DNA of 64,000 nt from Pseudonocardia abyssalis (GCF_019263705.2 NZ_JADQDK010000001.1:2170001-2234000), one strand, 5' to 3'; counted from the stretch's first letter, positions 42,124 through 50,872 are shown. Notes: generated by a model from the sequence alone, not told the origin. Numbers and translations are program-made.

Positions 42124-42524
42124 CCGGCGTTCCGTTGGCGCAGGCGGGTCACCACCAGCACGGCGAGGACGGCGGCGAGGGCCGCGGCGGCGACGGATCC
42201 GGGACGTTCTCGGACGACCTGCCCGACCTGCGGCGCGTTGTCGTCGAGGACGGACTGCGCCCGCCCCAGCCCGGCCTTGGCCTGCGCCGTGACCTCCTCG
42301 CCGCGGGCCTTGACCCGGGCGGGGACGTCGACGCGGTGCGCGAGCTCGGAGACGGTGTCGCCGAGGTCGGCGCGCAGCTCCTCGATCGCGGCCCGCTTGT
42401 CCTCGGGGGTGCGTGCGTCGACGACGGGGCGGTCGGGGTCGACCGGGCCCGGGCCGTCGGCCACGAGATCGGCCACGGTGCGGGTCTCGGCGTCGCCGTC
42501 GTCGGCCCGGTGCGCGCCGGTCAT
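42120..42524 (-). CDS. DUF3618 family protein
   Basis: A 134-residue actinobacterial DUF3618 protein: signature KRAAIEELRADLGDTVSELAHRVDVPARVKA (in two adjacent helices, residues ~43-73), a helical middle, and one C-terminal transmembrane segment AAAALAAVLAVLVVTRLRQR. Function unknown; commonly paired with holin-like DUF1469 proteins, as here, through ATGA overlaps on both sides. Possibly a membrane-anchored cell-envelope factor. Confidence 0.85.
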   Translation of the reverse strand: MTGAHRADDGDAETRTVADLVADGPGPVDPDRPVVDARTPEDKRAAIEELRADLGDTVSELAHRVDVPARVKARGEEVTAQAKAGLGRAQSVLDDNAPQVGQVVRERPGSVAAAALAAVLAVLVVTRLRQRNAG

Positions 42525-42952
42525 CGCCGCACCGCCGCCTTCACGGTGTCGACGTCGTGCCCGACGGACTCGACGGTCCGCTCCGGCACCGGCGGCACCG
42601 CCTTGCGGATCTGCGAGCGCCCGACCAGCGCGAGCACGCCCGCCACGACGAGGACGACGACCGCGACGATCAGCGCGGCCAGCCACACGTCGAGGACGAG
42701 GGAGAGGCCGGCGATCGCGGCCGCGACCAGCGCACCGACGCCGTAGAGCGCCACGACCCCGCCCGCCCCGGCCAGGCCGGCCCCGAGGCCCGCACGCTTG
42801 CCCTTCTCGGCCAGCTCGGTCCGGGCCAGTTCCAGCTCCCCGCGCACCAGCTCGGTCACCTGGCTCGACAGGCGGGTGACCAGCTCGCCGGTGGACAGGT
42901 CGCCTGGGTCGACGGCGGCGTGGCGCGAGGCCGACGTTGTTTCGCTGCTCAT
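42521..42952 (-). CDS. DUF1469/Actinobacterial holin-X-like membrane protein
   Basis: A 143-residue protein of the phage-holin-superfamily-III-like (DUF1469) group: amphipathic ELVTRLSSQVTELVRGELEL, LARTELAEKGKRAGLGAGL, and two transmembrane helices (~55-80 and ~85-110) followed by a charged tail. Despite the name these are housekeeping membrane proteins in actinobacteria, not prophage parts. First gene of the operon with DUF3618 and the small lipoprotein. Confidence 0.85.
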   Translation of the reverse strand: MSSETTSASRHAAVDPGDLSTGELVTRLSSQVTELVRGELELARTELAEKGKRAGLGAGLAGAGGVVALYGVGALVAAAIAGLSLVLDVWLAALIVAVVVLVVAGVLALVGRSQIRKAVPPVPERTVESVGHDVDTVKAAVRR

Positions 42953-42989
42953 GACCGGGACGTACCCGCTCCCCCACCGGTCACACCTC

Positions 42990-45002
42990 TCACCCCCGTT
43001 CGGGTGCCGCCTGCAGCTCCCCCGCGGGCAGGCGGTCGGCGCCCCAGCTGCGCTCGATGTAGCCGACGACGCGGTCCAGGTCGCCCGCCGGGACCCGCTC
43101 CGGGTCGCCCCGCTCGAACGGGTCGTAGTGGTAGATGTAGAGCCGCGACGCGAACTGCTCGAACGGCAGCGACCCCTCGCCGAAGCGCTCGCCGTTGCCC
43201 GCGGTGCCGACCACGACCCCGTCGCCCCAGTCCTGGCCGCTGTCGTTGTTGGGGTTGTAGAAGTAGACCCGCATCTCGTCCTGCGGGTCGAAGTTCACGC
43301 GCAGGATCGTGATCGCGTGCCAGCCGATGTAGCGCGCCGCGCTGTCGGTGACGGCGACGCCGGCCGGCTGCGGGTGGATCAGCGGCTGGTAGCCGTTGTA
43401 GTCGGGGTGGTAGCTGGCGTAGAAGTGCCGCAGGAACTCGTCGAGGTCGATCAGCTTGCCCGTCTCGACGTCGACGTTGATCCGGAACCCGCGCCCGGCC
43501 CACCAGCCGTGGAACTCGGGATTGACCCAGCGGTGGGGGTCGCCGGGCCGGTCGATGCAGCGCCGCCCCATCTCGGCGTAGATGCGGTCGAGATGCGGCA
43601 CGACGAGCAGCGACACCGGGTCGAGGTCGGTGGGCAGCGTCGTGGCCACCCCGCCCTCGCTCTCGCGCGAGGAGATCGGTTGCCCCTCGAAATGCAGGAT
43701 GACCTCGTCGTCGCGGGCGGCCCAGACCAGCACCTGCAGCAGGTAGTCGGGGTCGTTGTAGGCCCACATCGACAGCGCGCGGGCCGACTGGCACGTCGGG
43801 TTGTCGCCTTGGCCGACGCCGAGCGGCAGCCCGAGCATCGACAGGACCCCCGCCACCAGGCGCGCGCGGGGTGTGGGCTCCGACCCGTGGGCGACGGTGA
43901 GCCGCTCCTGCGCGTAGGGCGACAGCGTGAGGGCGAGCTGGCGCCACAGCGCGGGCTCGACGGCGGGCTGGTAGAGGATCCCACGGTCGAGCAGCAGCGC
44001 GAGCCCGTAGATGCACTGGGCCGTCTGCGGGTGTACCGCGACGTCGATCAGGCGGTGCACCAGCTTGTGGAAGCGCAGCATGCAGTCACGGCCGGTGCCG
44101 GACAGGCCGAGCGCCTCCGCGAGCAGGTAGTCGCCCTCCTCGAGCAGGAACCGCAGCAGCTCCGCGTGGTACGGCGACACCAGCCCGGTGTCGTGCATGG
44201 CGCGCGCGAACCCGGTGGCCTCGTACTGCAGGCCAGCGGCGTCCATCGCCTCCAGGCGCGAGCGGTAGACCTCGGTGCCGGGGTCCTCCCGGCACGCGTC
44301 GGTCGTGCCGAACAGGCTCGTGATCAGGCGGTCGAGGCCCTGCCCGGTCGACCCCAGGTCGACGTCCGGGTCGCTGCGGTACACCGCGATCTGCGTGATC
44401 ATGTCGCGCACCTGGTCGACCTGGATCGGCCGCTGGCGCAGGATCCGCCAGATCTCCTCGACGAGGTGGTCGAGGATGCTCTCGTAACCGACGGTCTCGC
44501 CGAGGTACCGGAACAGGTCGCGGATCAGCTGCGCGGTGCGGCCCTGCGTCGTGCGCTCCGCTTCGCTGGGCGGGGTGAACAGCAGCTCGATGTTCATGGC
44601 CAGCACCTGCGAGAGGAACTGGTGCGCCTCCTCGGCGGAGATGCTCGGGTGCACGTAGTCGCCGGTGGCGACGGCGAGCATGCGCAGCTCGCTCGCCGCC
44701 TCCATGAGGACGGTGTCGGCCTCGGTGCTGTGCAGCGACCCCCCGACAAGCGCGGGGATGAGGATCTCCGGGGAGTCCCAGTCGGTGCCCCGGAACAGCC
44801 CGGCCTCCTCCAGCGCGGCGGCGCGGGAGCGGGCCTCCGCGCACCCGCCCGGCGCCAGCAGGACCCGCCGCAGGGAGTCGAGCACCTGCCGCAGCTTGAG
44901 GTGCTTGCCGAAGTCCCGCGTCTCCGACATCGCCCGCACGGCGTCGTCGAGCGACGCGAGTCGCTTGGCCAGCACCGCGTCGGTGCTAGACGTAGAAGTC
45001 AA
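42990..45002 (-). CDS. Large protein with papain/C39-like Cys-His-Asn signature, partner of ATP-grasp
   Basis: Not a family I can name. A 670-residue protein. Residues 1-~390 are helical with no known motif (FTPPSEAERTTQGRTAQLIR, GYESILDHLVEEIWRIL). The C-terminal ~270 residues suggest a papain/transglutaminase-like fold: Cys404 in GDNPTCQSARALSMW, His562 in YIGWHAITILRVNF and Asn583 in VYFYNPNNDSG, about 20 residues after the His. That order and spacing fits C39 or transglutaminase-like peptidases or acyltransferases. It apparently starts with TTG at 45002, behind AGGAAG, and overlaps the ATP-grasp gene by 17 bp, so the two are coupled. GTG at codon 10 is an alternative start. No signal peptide. 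Confidence 0.7.
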   Translation of the reverse strand: MTSTSSTDAVLAKRLASLDDAVRAMSETRDFGKHLKLRQVLDSLRRVLLAPGGCAEARSRAAALEEAGLFRGTDWDSPEILIPALVGGSLHSTEADTVLMEAASELRMLAVATGDYVHPSISAEEAHQFLSQVLAMNIELLFTPPSEAERTTQGRTAQLIRDLFRYLGETVGYESILDHLVEEIWRILRQRPIQVDQVRDMITQIAVYRSDPDVDLGSTGQGLDRLITSLFGTTDACREDPGTEVYRSRLEAMDAAGLQYEATGFARAMHDTGLVSPYHAELLRFLLEEGDYLLAEALGLSGTGRDCMLRFHKLVHRLIDVAVHPQTAQCIYGLALLLDRGILYQPAVEPALWRQLALTLSPYAQERLTVAHGSEPTPRARLVAGVLSMLGLPLGVGQGDNPTCQSARALSMWAYNDPDYLLQVLVWAARDDEVILHFEGQPISSRESEGGVATTLPTDLDPVSLLVVPHLDRIYAEMGRRCIDRPGDPHRWVNPEFHGWWAGRGFRINVDVETGKLIDLDEFLRHFYASYHPDYNGYQPLIHPQPAGVAVTDSAARYIGWHAITILRVNFDPQDEMRVYFYNPNNDSGQDWGDGVVVGTAGNGERFGEGSLPFEQFASRLYIYHYDPFERGDPERVPAGDLDRVVGYIERSWGADRLPAGELQAAPERG

Positions 45003-46227
45003 GTTCTTCCTGCCTCGCCAGCAGATCGCGCATCTGGTACGGATCGTCGCCGAAGAAGTAGACCAGACCCCAGTGGGTGCCGAACGCGGTGCGCTTGGTG
45101 ACCGTCTCCTCCAGCGGCGCCGTCAGCTCGTGGGACTCGAAGTACTCGTGCCCCTCCGTCTCCGCCGGCATGGCCAGCTCGTTGACGACGCGGCGCCGCG
45201 GATACACCCCGAAGCAGCCGGCGTAGCCGCGGGCGTCGACGACCTCCTTCGGGAAGAACGCCTCGATCTCCTCCTCGGTGGTCTTCGGGTCGAAGGCCAG
45301 CACCAGCGCCTGGTAGGCGTTGAAGCCGTACGCGCGCTCGAGCAGCTCGAACACCTTGAAGCCCGGCGGCCGGTAGGCGACCTCGCCGAAGTACATCTCC
45401 CCGTCACTGGTGACGAAGTACTCGGGGTGGATGAACCCGAAGTCGATCTCGAAGGCCTTGATCAGCTTCTCGATCTCCCGCGTGATCCGCTCGCGGTACT
45501 TCTCCAGTTCCGGCGTGGCCGGGACGAACACCGAGTAGCCGAGGGTGACGTACTCGGAGATGTTCAGGAACCGGATCTTCCCGTTGTAGATCCACGCCTC
45601 GACAGCGAACTCCCAGCCGTCGAGGTGCGATTCCATGAGGACCGGGAACTCCTCCTCCGGAATGGTGTCGACCTCGTCCGGGGTGCGAATGACGCGGTGC
45701 CCGAGGCACCCCGCCTTGTCGAAGGCCTTGAGGTGGATCGGGTCGTTCGGGTCCCCGTCGAGCTTGAGCAGCGTCTGGTTGACCCGCTTGAGGAAGCGGA
45801 TGACGTCACCCTTGTCGTGGGCCTCCTCGAAGATCCCGACGCGGATGCCGCCCAACTGCGCGCGACGCTTCATCAGCGCCTTGTCGCGGAGCAACATCGC
45901 CTGACCGAACAGGCGCGGGTTACCCATCAGCACCGAGTTGATCGCCCCGGCCCATTCGACGGTCTCCTCGTAGAGCGGGATCGCGACGTCGACGCCGGCG
46001 TCCTGCAGCGTCTCGGCGATCTCCATGGAGCGGTCGTTGAGCCGCTCGAAGTTCCACGGGATGTAGGGGATGTCGTGTTCGGTGCAGTACTCCTCGGCCC
46101 AGTCCGGGGCCACCACGACGTAGCGGCGGTCGAACCGGTCGAGAGCCTCGACGGCATTCAGGCTCCATCCCAGAATAGCGACATAGCCCTTGTCCGGATT
46201 GCGGGCGACTGGCTCGGACGGTGCCAT
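44986..46227 (-). CDS. ATP-grasp ligase
   Basis: A 413-residue ATP-grasp protein. An N-terminal Rossmann-like preATP-grasp domain (AILGWSLNAVEALDRF, residues ~16-110, with IPLYEETVEWAGAINSVL) precedes the grasp domain: NQTLLKLDGDPNDPIHLKAF, the hinge FPVLMESHLDGWEFAVEAWI, and the metal site GEVAYRPPG with Glu282 and Arg286. Such enzymes join a carboxylate, via acyl phosphate, to an amine or thiol. Strong Shine-Dalgarno AAGAGGAGG eight bases before ATG. It is first in a two-gene operon with the papain-like protein. Substrate unknown. GC content and codon use are somewhat lower in GC than neighbours. Confidence 0.85.
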   Translation of the reverse strand: MAPSEPVARNPDKGYVAILGWSLNAVEALDRFDRRYVVVAPDWAEEYCTEHDIPYIPWNFERLNDRSMEIAETLQDAGVDVAIPLYEETVEWAGAINSVLMGNPRLFGQAMLLRDKALMKRRAQLGGIRVGIFEEAHDKGDVIRFLKRVNQTLLKLDGDPNDPIHLKAFDKAGCLGHRVIRTPDEVDTIPEEEFPVLMESHLDGWEFAVEAWIYNGKIRFLNISEYVTLGYSVFVPATPELEKYRERITREIEKLIKAFEIDFGFIHPEYFVTSDGEMYFGEVAYRPPGFKVFELLERAYGFNAYQALVLAFDPKTTEEEIEAFFPKEVVDARGYAGCFGVYPRRRVVNELAMPAETEGHEYFESHELTAPLEETVTKRTAFGTHWGLVYFFGDDPYQMRDLLARQEELDFYV

Positions 46228-46515
46228 GATGAATTCCTCCTCTTATTCGCTCGGACTGACGATCGATCACTGCCGGGGACCCTACCTCGACTCAGCGGAC
46301 CGGACAGGACGTGGACCCGGTCGGGCCGTTGACCTGCTACGAGCCGAATCCACCGGGGGCGAAGTTCGATGTGATCGGCGTCATTCCCGCATTTGTCCCG
46401 ACGGATGTCCGCCATTGCGCCGAGCCCTGCCGGCCCGCGCGATAACCCGTTGCCGGACCACAGCGGCCAGGGCTACGGTCCGGTGACCGTGCGAGAGATC
46501 GAGGAGGTGGTACCC

Positions 46516-46569
46516 GTGAACGCAGTGTCGACATGGGTGCTCCCCTCCGGGGTCACGGTCGGGCGGTAG
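46516..46569 (+). CDS. 17-residue leader-like ORF
   Basis: GTG at 46516 follows GAGGAGG (46501-46507) by eight bases, an excellent ribosome site, and encodes MNAVSTWVLPSGVTVGR before TAG. Upstream in-frame GTGs exist at 46507 and 46489. It ends 7 bp before a hairpin and 45 bp before the downstream hydrolase start, the layout of a regulatory leader peptide. A ribosomally made peptide substrate for the nearby ATP-grasp enzyme is a more remote idea. No homologue is known to me. Confidence 0.35.
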   Translation: MNAVSTWVLPSGVTVGR

Positions 46570-46575
46570 GTCGTC

Positions 46576-46602
46576 CGGGAGCGCCGTCCACGAACGCTCC
46601 CG
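46576..46602 (+). terminator. Hairpin between leader ORF and hydrolase gene
   Basis: Arms CGGGAGCG (46576-46583) and CGCTCCCG (46595-46602) pair perfectly around an 11-nt loop, 12 bp before the hydrolase ATG. No T-tract follows. It could be an attenuator linked to translation of the leader ORF, or simply sequester the downstream ribosome site (GAGAGG right after the stem). Confidence 0.4.
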
Positions 46603-46614
46603 AGAGGCACGACC

Positions 46615-47418
46615 ATGCGCTTCACCTCCGAACAGCACCTCGACGACCGCGTCCTCGAACGCGGATTCACCCTCGGCGGGATCCCCGGCATCCTGTGGAC
46701 GCCCGCATCCGCACCGGCCCCGCTGATCCTGCTCGGCCACCCCCCGCTCGGACTCCGCACGATGTACCCCCGACTGGTGGCCCGGGCCCGGCAGTGCGCG
46801 GCGGAGGGGTTCGCCACGGCCACCCTCGAGCTCCCCGGGAGCGGTGAGCGGCCCCGTTGGCCCGCCGCCGAGCAGGCCCGCGCCGATCTGCGCCGGGCGG
46901 TGGAGGCCGGCAGCCCGGTCGGCGACGAGATCGTCGACGCCCTCGTCCTCCCGCTCGTCGACCGGGCGGTCCCGGAGGCGCAGGCCGCGCTGGACGCCCT
47001 GCTCGCGCTGCCGGACATCGGCGGCCCGGTCGGGTACTCGGGGGGCGTCATCTCGATCGGCATCCGGCTCGCGGTGGTCGAGCCGCGCATCGGGGCCGCC
47101 GGACTCTTCGCCGGGAGCTTCGTGCCGCGGAGCATGTTCGAGGAGGCCCGACGGGTCACCGTCCCGCTGCACGTCCTGCTGCAGTGGGACGACGAGGGGA
47201 ACGACCGGCAGGCGGCCCTGGACCTGTTCGACGCCTTCGGGTCACGGGAGAAGACGCTGCTCGCCAACACGGGCGGACACGCCGGTGTCCCGCAGTCCGC
47301 CGGGGAGGACGCCGCCAGGTTCTTCGCCCGGCACCTGCGCTGGCCGCCGCCGTCTCGACCAGGCGCGGGTTCGCGTGGGTGGATCACGACCCCGGGGGCG
47401 AGGGGAGGCAGGCGGTGA
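46615..47418 (+). CDS. Dienelactone hydrolase-like alpha/beta hydrolase
   Basis: A 267-residue alpha/beta hydrolase. LILLGHPPLGLRTMYPR gives the oxyanion region, GGPVGYSGGVISIGIRLA the nucleophile elbow (GYSGG Ser), QWDDEGNDRQAALDLFDAF the acid region, and NTGGHAGVPQSA the catalytic His. Cytoplasmic. It could cleave esters, lactones or dipeptides. The last ~30 residues are Arg/Gly/Pro-rich and overlap the convergent MarR gene by 35 bp, so this tail is probably a recent read-through extension. Confidence 0.8.
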   Translation: MRFTSEQHLDDRVLERGFTLGGIPGILWTPASAPAPLILLGHPPLGLRTMYPRLVARARQCAAEGFATATLELPGSGERPRWPAAEQARADLRRAVEAGSPVGDEIVDALVLPLVDRAVPEAQAALDALLALPDIGGPVGYSGGVISIGIRLAVVEPRIGAAGLFAGSFVPRSMFEEARRVTVPLHVLLQWDDEGNDRQAALDLFDAFGSREKTLLANTGGHAGVPQSAGEDAARFFARHLRWPPPSRPGAGSRGWITTPGARGGRR

Positions 47419-47830
47419 GGTCGTCGAGCAGGCGCCGCCTCCGCTCGGGCGGGAGCGGGCGGAGCAGGTCCTCCTCCACCGCGTGCACCGCGACGGAGGC
47501 CGCGGTGAGCCGGGTGCGGCCGGTGTCGGTCAGCTCGGCGGGCCGGGCGCGGCCGTGGTCGGCGGTGTCGGCGCGGGTGACCAGGCCGCGGTCCTGCAAT
47601 CCGCGCAGCACCCCGTTCATCGACTGGCGCGTGACGAACGCACCCCGGGCCAGCTCCGCGTTGGACAGGCCCGGCCGCTGACCGAGCAGTTCCAGGCACG
47701 CGTACTGGGGCACGGTGAGGTCGAGCGGACGCAGCGCGGCGTCCATCCCGGACCGCAGCGCGGACGCCACCTGCTTCAGCACGTACCCCACGGCCTCCTC
47801 CAGAGGACCGACCGTCTCCCCTTGACACAT
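47384..47830 (-). CDS. MarR-family transcriptional regulator
   Basis: A 148-residue winged-helix MarR protein: dimerisation helix EEAVGYVLKQVASALRSGM, LDLTVPQYACLELLGQRPG, the recognition helix in AELARGAFVTRQSMNGVLRGL and the wing DHGRARPAELT. It is divergent from the AlkA-like glycosylase gene, and two matching dyads in the shared region are likely its operators, the first touching its own start codon. That arrangement predicts autoregulation plus control of the glycosylase, relieved by a small ligand or oxidation. Confidence 0.88.
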   Translation of the reverse strand: MCQGETVGPLEEAVGYVLKQVASALRSGMDAALRPLDLTVPQYACLELLGQRPGLSNAELARGAFVTRQSMNGVLRGLQDRGLVTRADTADHGRARPAELTDTGRTRLTAASVAVHAVEEDLLRPLPPERRRRLLDDLTACLPSPPGS

Positions 47831-47872
47831 GTCAGCATCCTGACACATCATCAGCATGTCAGTATCCTGACA
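47830..47872. promoter_or_regulatory. Twin MarR operators
   Basis: TGTCAG-CATC-CTGACA (47830-47845) and TGTCAG-TATC-CTGACA (47857-47872): two 16-bp dyads with identical 6-bp arms, 27 bp start to start, i.e. about 2.6 helical turns. They fill the divergent promoter between marR and the glycosylase gene. A TTGACA (47822-47827) partly adjoining the first site could be the -35 of the rightward promoter. GGAGG for the glycosylase follows at 47879. Confidence 0.75.
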
Positions 47873-47889
47873 TCGTTCGGAGGACGCAG

Positions 47890-48771
47890 ATGCTGCACGC
47901 ACAGGTCGAGGTCGCCGGGCCGTGGTCCCTCGCGACGAGCAAGCGGTTCTGGGAGGGCTTCACCCCCGCCGCCCTCACCGGCACGGCGGACGCCCGGCGC
48001 CTGCACACCGTGTTCCGCGTCGACCACGACTGGTCCCGCGCCGAGGTCGACGTCACCCAGGACGGCACGACGGCCCACCTGCACCTGCGGGGCGACGGGG
48101 ACCTCGACGCCGCCGCGGTCCAGGTCGCCCGGTTCCTCTCCCTCGACGTCGACGGTCGCGGCTGGGCCGACGTCGCCGGGCGCGACCCCGTCATCGCCGA
48201 CGCCCGGCGGCGGCTGCCCGGCATGCGCCCGTGCGGGTTCCACTCCCCCTACGAGTGCGCCGTGTGGGCGGTGCTCTCCCAGCGCGTCCGGATCGTCCGG
48301 GCCGCCCGGCTGCGCGACGACCTCATCGCCCGCCACGGCGACGACGGCGCGTTCCCCTCCCCCGACCGCCTGCGCTCCCTCGACCTCGACCTGCCCGGCC
48401 GCAAACCCGAGTACCTGCACGCGGTCGCCGACGCCGCCCTCGACGGCCGCCTCGACGGGGCCGCACTCCGGGAGCTCGACCCGGTCGCGGCCGTCGCCCG
48501 CGTGCAGGAGGTCAAGGGCCTGGGCCCGTTCGCCGCCGAGCTGGTCGTCCTCCGCGGTGCCAACCACCCCGACGCGCTCCCGCTGCACGAGCGCCGCCTC
48601 GACGACGAGGTCCGCCACCGCTACGGACAACCCCTGGCGGAGGTCGCGGAGAACTGGCGCCCGTTCCGGACCTGGGCCGCGGTGCTCCTGCGCACGCTGC
48701 GCGAGGAGCGCACCCACGAGATCGGCGCGGGCCGGTCCCCCGCCCGCGCGTCGACGACCGCCGTGCGGTGA
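47890..48771 (+). CDS. AlkA-like DNA-3-methyladenine glycosylase (HhH-GPD)
   Basis: A 293-residue base-excision repair glycosylase. N-terminal AlkA-type domain (residues ~1-95), then the HhH-GPD core with FHSPYECAVWAVLSQRVRI and the helix-hairpin-helix VQEVKGLGPFAAELVVLRG followed by NHPDALP, whose Asp is the catalytic residue. No Fe-S cluster Cys are present. It should remove alkylated purines. Good Shine-Dalgarno GGAGG six bases before ATG. Its probable control by a ligand-sensing MarR protein, rather than Ada, is unusual. Confidence 0.85.
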   Translation: MLHAQVEVAGPWSLATSKRFWEGFTPAALTGTADARRLHTVFRVDHDWSRAEVDVTQDGTTAHLHLRGDGDLDAAAVQVARFLSLDVDGRGWADVAGRDPVIADARRRLPGMRPCGFHSPYECAVWAVLSQRVRIVRAARLRDDLIARHGDDGAFPSPDRLRSLDLDLPGRKPEYLHAVADAALDGRLDGAALRELDPVAAVARVQEVKGLGPFAAELVVLRGANHPDALPLHERRLDDEVRHRYGQPLAEVAENWRPFRTWAAVLLRTLREERTHEIGAGRSPARASTTAVR

Positions 48772-48790
48772 CCCCGCCGCTGCGCCGCGA

Positions 48791-48868
48791 CCCCACGCGG
48801 TCCGAGCCGTCGCGCGCGCCCGGTCAGAGGGCCCGTCGCAGCACCGCGCCCCCACGCGGTCCGAGCCG
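48791..48868. repeat. 19-bp direct repeat across the GH42 3' end
   Basis: CCCCACGCGGTCCGAGCCG occurs exactly at 48791-48809 (intergenic) and 48850-48868 (inside the last codons of the GH42 gene), 59 bp apart. It looks like a small duplication of the gene's 3' end into the convergent gap. Confidence 0.8.
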
Positions 48869-50869
48869 GACGAGCTCCCCGTCGCGCACCCCGTGCAGGA
48901 CGTCTCCGGCCAGCTCGACGTCGACCGGGTCGGTGGTGCGGTTGACCAGGAACCAGAACTCGACGCCGTCACCGGACCGCACCACCAGCTCGACCCGGCC
49001 CCGCGCCTGCGTCGGGAGCTCGGACGCCGCGGCGGGCGGCAGCAGCAGCCGTACCAGCGCTGCCAGTGCGACGGCGTCGAGCTGCGTCGACACCCATGCC
49101 GCCGATCCCCCACCGGGGACGGCGCGGCGGGTCACCGCGGCGCGGCCGGCGTTCGCCCCGGTTCGGTAGTGCGCGAGCACCTCCGCGTCCACGACGTCGA
49201 TCCGGTCGGTCCACACCGTGCCCGTCCAGTCCGTCCCGGCGCCGTCGCACGCGGCCAGCTCGACCGACTCGCCGTCGAGCAGTGGCGTGAACTCCTCGAT
49301 CCGGATGCCCAGCAGGTCGCGCAGTGCGCCCGGGTACCCGCCGAGGTGGACGTGCGCGTTCGCGTCGACGATCCCGGAGAAGTACGTGGCGACGAGGTGC
49401 CCTCCGCCTTCGACGTGGTCGGTGAGCCGCCGCGCGCGGGCCGTGTCCATCACGTGCAGCATCGGGGCGACGACGAGGGCGTGCCCGGTCAGGTCGGCGC
49501 CGGCGGGCAGCACGTCGACCCGGACGCCCACGTCGGTGAACGCGGTGCACCACTCCACCGCGTGCCGGCGGTACTCCAGCCGCGAGCTGGGCAGGTACTC
49601 CTGCGAGGTCGCCCACCAGGAGTCCCAGTCGAACAGCACCGCGACGGGGGCCCGCTTGCGGTGCGACCCCGCGACCGGAGCCAGCCCGTCCAGCGTCGCC
49701 CCGAGGGCCGCGACCTCGCGGAACACGGCGCTGTCGGGGCCGGCGTGCGGCACCATCGCCGAGTGGAACCGCTCGGCCCCCGCCGTCGACTGGCGCCACT
49801 GGAAGAAGCAGACGGCGTCGGCGCCGTGCGCGACGTGGGTGAGCACGTCGCGCACCAGCTCCCCCGGCCGCTTGGCCCGGTTCACCTCCTGCCAGTTCAC
49901 CGCGCTCGTCGAGTGCTCCATCAGCCACCACGGCCGCCCGCCGGCCAGGCCGCCGGTGAGGTTGGCGGAGAACGACAGCTCGTCGTGCTCGTGACGGCCC
50001 GGTCGTACGTAGTGGTCGTTGGAGACGATGTCGACCTCGCCGGCCCAGGACGCGTAGTCCATCCGGCTGCTCTCCGTCATCACCATGAAGTTGGTGGTGA
50101 CCGGCACGTCCGGGGTGATCGCGCGCAGCAGGTCGCGCTCGGCGCGCAGGTGCTCGCGCAGGGCGTCGGACGAGAAGCGGGCGAAGTCGAGCTGCTGGGT
50201 CGGGTTCGCGGGCGTCCCGGCGAGGCGCGGCGGGAGGATCTCGGCCCACCGCCCGTAGGACTGCGACCAGAACGCGGTGCCCCACGCCGCGTTCAGCTCG
50301 GCGATCGAGCCGTGACGCTCCCGCAGCCACACCCGGAACGCGGCGGCGGCGTCGTCGGAGTAGTCGTGCGCGTTGTGGCAGCCCAGCTCGTTGTTCACGT
50401 GCCACGCCACCAGCGCGGGGTGGTCCCCGAACCGGCGCGCGAGCCGCTCCACCAGCTCCAGCGCGTGCCGGCGGAACACCGGCGAGGTGGGCCGCCAGTG
50501 CTGGCGCCCGCCCGGCCACAGCGTCCGGCCCAGCTCGTCGACGGGCAGGACCTCCGGGTGCGCGGTCGTGAGCCACGGCGGCGGTGATGCGGTCGCCGTC
50601 GCGAGGTCGACGGCGACGCCACCGTCGTGCAGCAGATCGAGCACGTCACCGAGCCAGTCGAGGTCCCAGACGTCGGCGGCGGGCTGCAGCAGCGCCCACG
50701 AGAAGACCCCGACCGTCGCGATCGTGACCCCGGCCTCGCGCATCAGCGCGACGTCGCGCACCCACACCTCGCGCGGCCACTGCTCCGGGTTGTAGTCGGC
50801 GCCGTACTCGATGCGCGCGCCGCGCCCGGACGAGATGCGACCGCGCAGTGGAAGGGGGGTGACGGGCAC
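48824..50869 (-). CDS. GH42 beta-galactosidase
   Basis: A 681-residue glycoside hydrolase family 42 enzyme. N-terminal [17 protein letters not shown], acid/base Glu in [12 protein letters not shown], nucleophile Glu in [14 protein letters not shown]; a trimerisation Rossmann-like domain ([13 protein letters not shown] to [10 protein letters not shown]) and a C-terminal beta domain follow. No signal peptide, so it acts on imported beta-galactosides. GTG start lies 3 bp after the globin gene stop, so the two probably share a transcript, an odd pairing. Confidence 0.93.
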   Translation of the reverse strand: MPVTPLPLRGRISSGRGARIEYGADYNPEQWPREVWVRDVALMREAGVTIATVGVFSWALLQPAADVWDLDWLGDVLDLLHDGGVAVDLATATASPPPWLTTAHPEVLPVDELGRTLWPGGRQHWRPTSPVFRRHALELVERLARRFGDHPALVAWHVNNELGCHNAHDYSDDAAAAFRVWLRERHGSIAELNAAWGTAFWSQSYGRWAEILPPRLAGTPANPTQQLDFARFSSDALREHLRAERDLLRAITPDVPVTTNFMVMTESSRMDYASWAGEVDIVSNDHYVRPGRHEHDELSFSANLTGGLAGGRPWWLMEHSTSAVNWQEVNRAKRPGELVRDVLTHVAHGADAVCFFQWRQSTAGAERFHSAMVPHAGPDSAVFREVAALGATLDGLAPVAGSHRKRAPVAVLFDWDSWWATSQEYLPSSRLEYRRHAVEWCTAFTDVGVRVDVLPAGADLTGHALVVAPMLHVMDTARARRLTDHVEGGGHLVATYFSGIVDANAHVHLGGYPGALRDLLGIRIEEFTPLLDGESVELAACDGAGTDWTGTVWTDRIDVVDAEVLAHYRTGANAGRAAVTRRAVPGGGSAAWVSTQLDAVALAALVRLLLPPAAASELPTQARGRVELVVRSGDGVEFWFLVNRTTDPVDVELAGDVLHGVRDGELVRLGPRGGAVLRRAL

Positions 50870-50872
50870 GGC

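Larger units (their letters stand above)
46228..46614. other. 387-bp divergent intergenic region
   Basis: This gap separates the ATP-grasp gene (minus) from a dienelactone-hydrolase-like gene (plus). The part next to the ATP-grasp start (46228-46400) is relatively AT-rich and should hold its promoter. On the plus strand near the other end are a 17-codon ORF with a strong Shine-Dalgarno and a hairpin, listed separately. I see no other credible gene on either strand. Confidence 0.6.

Noticed and set aside
42521..42952. Phage holin and thus a prophage remnant
   Set aside because: The DUF1469 protein is paired with DUF3618 as in ordinary actinomycete chromosomes; no integrase, terminase, capsid or att-like repeats are nearby.
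44275..45101. Plus-strand coding over the papain-like gene
   Set aside because: The plus frames are antisense shadows with His/Arg/Val-rich composition, whereas the minus frame has normal composition and a coupled start.
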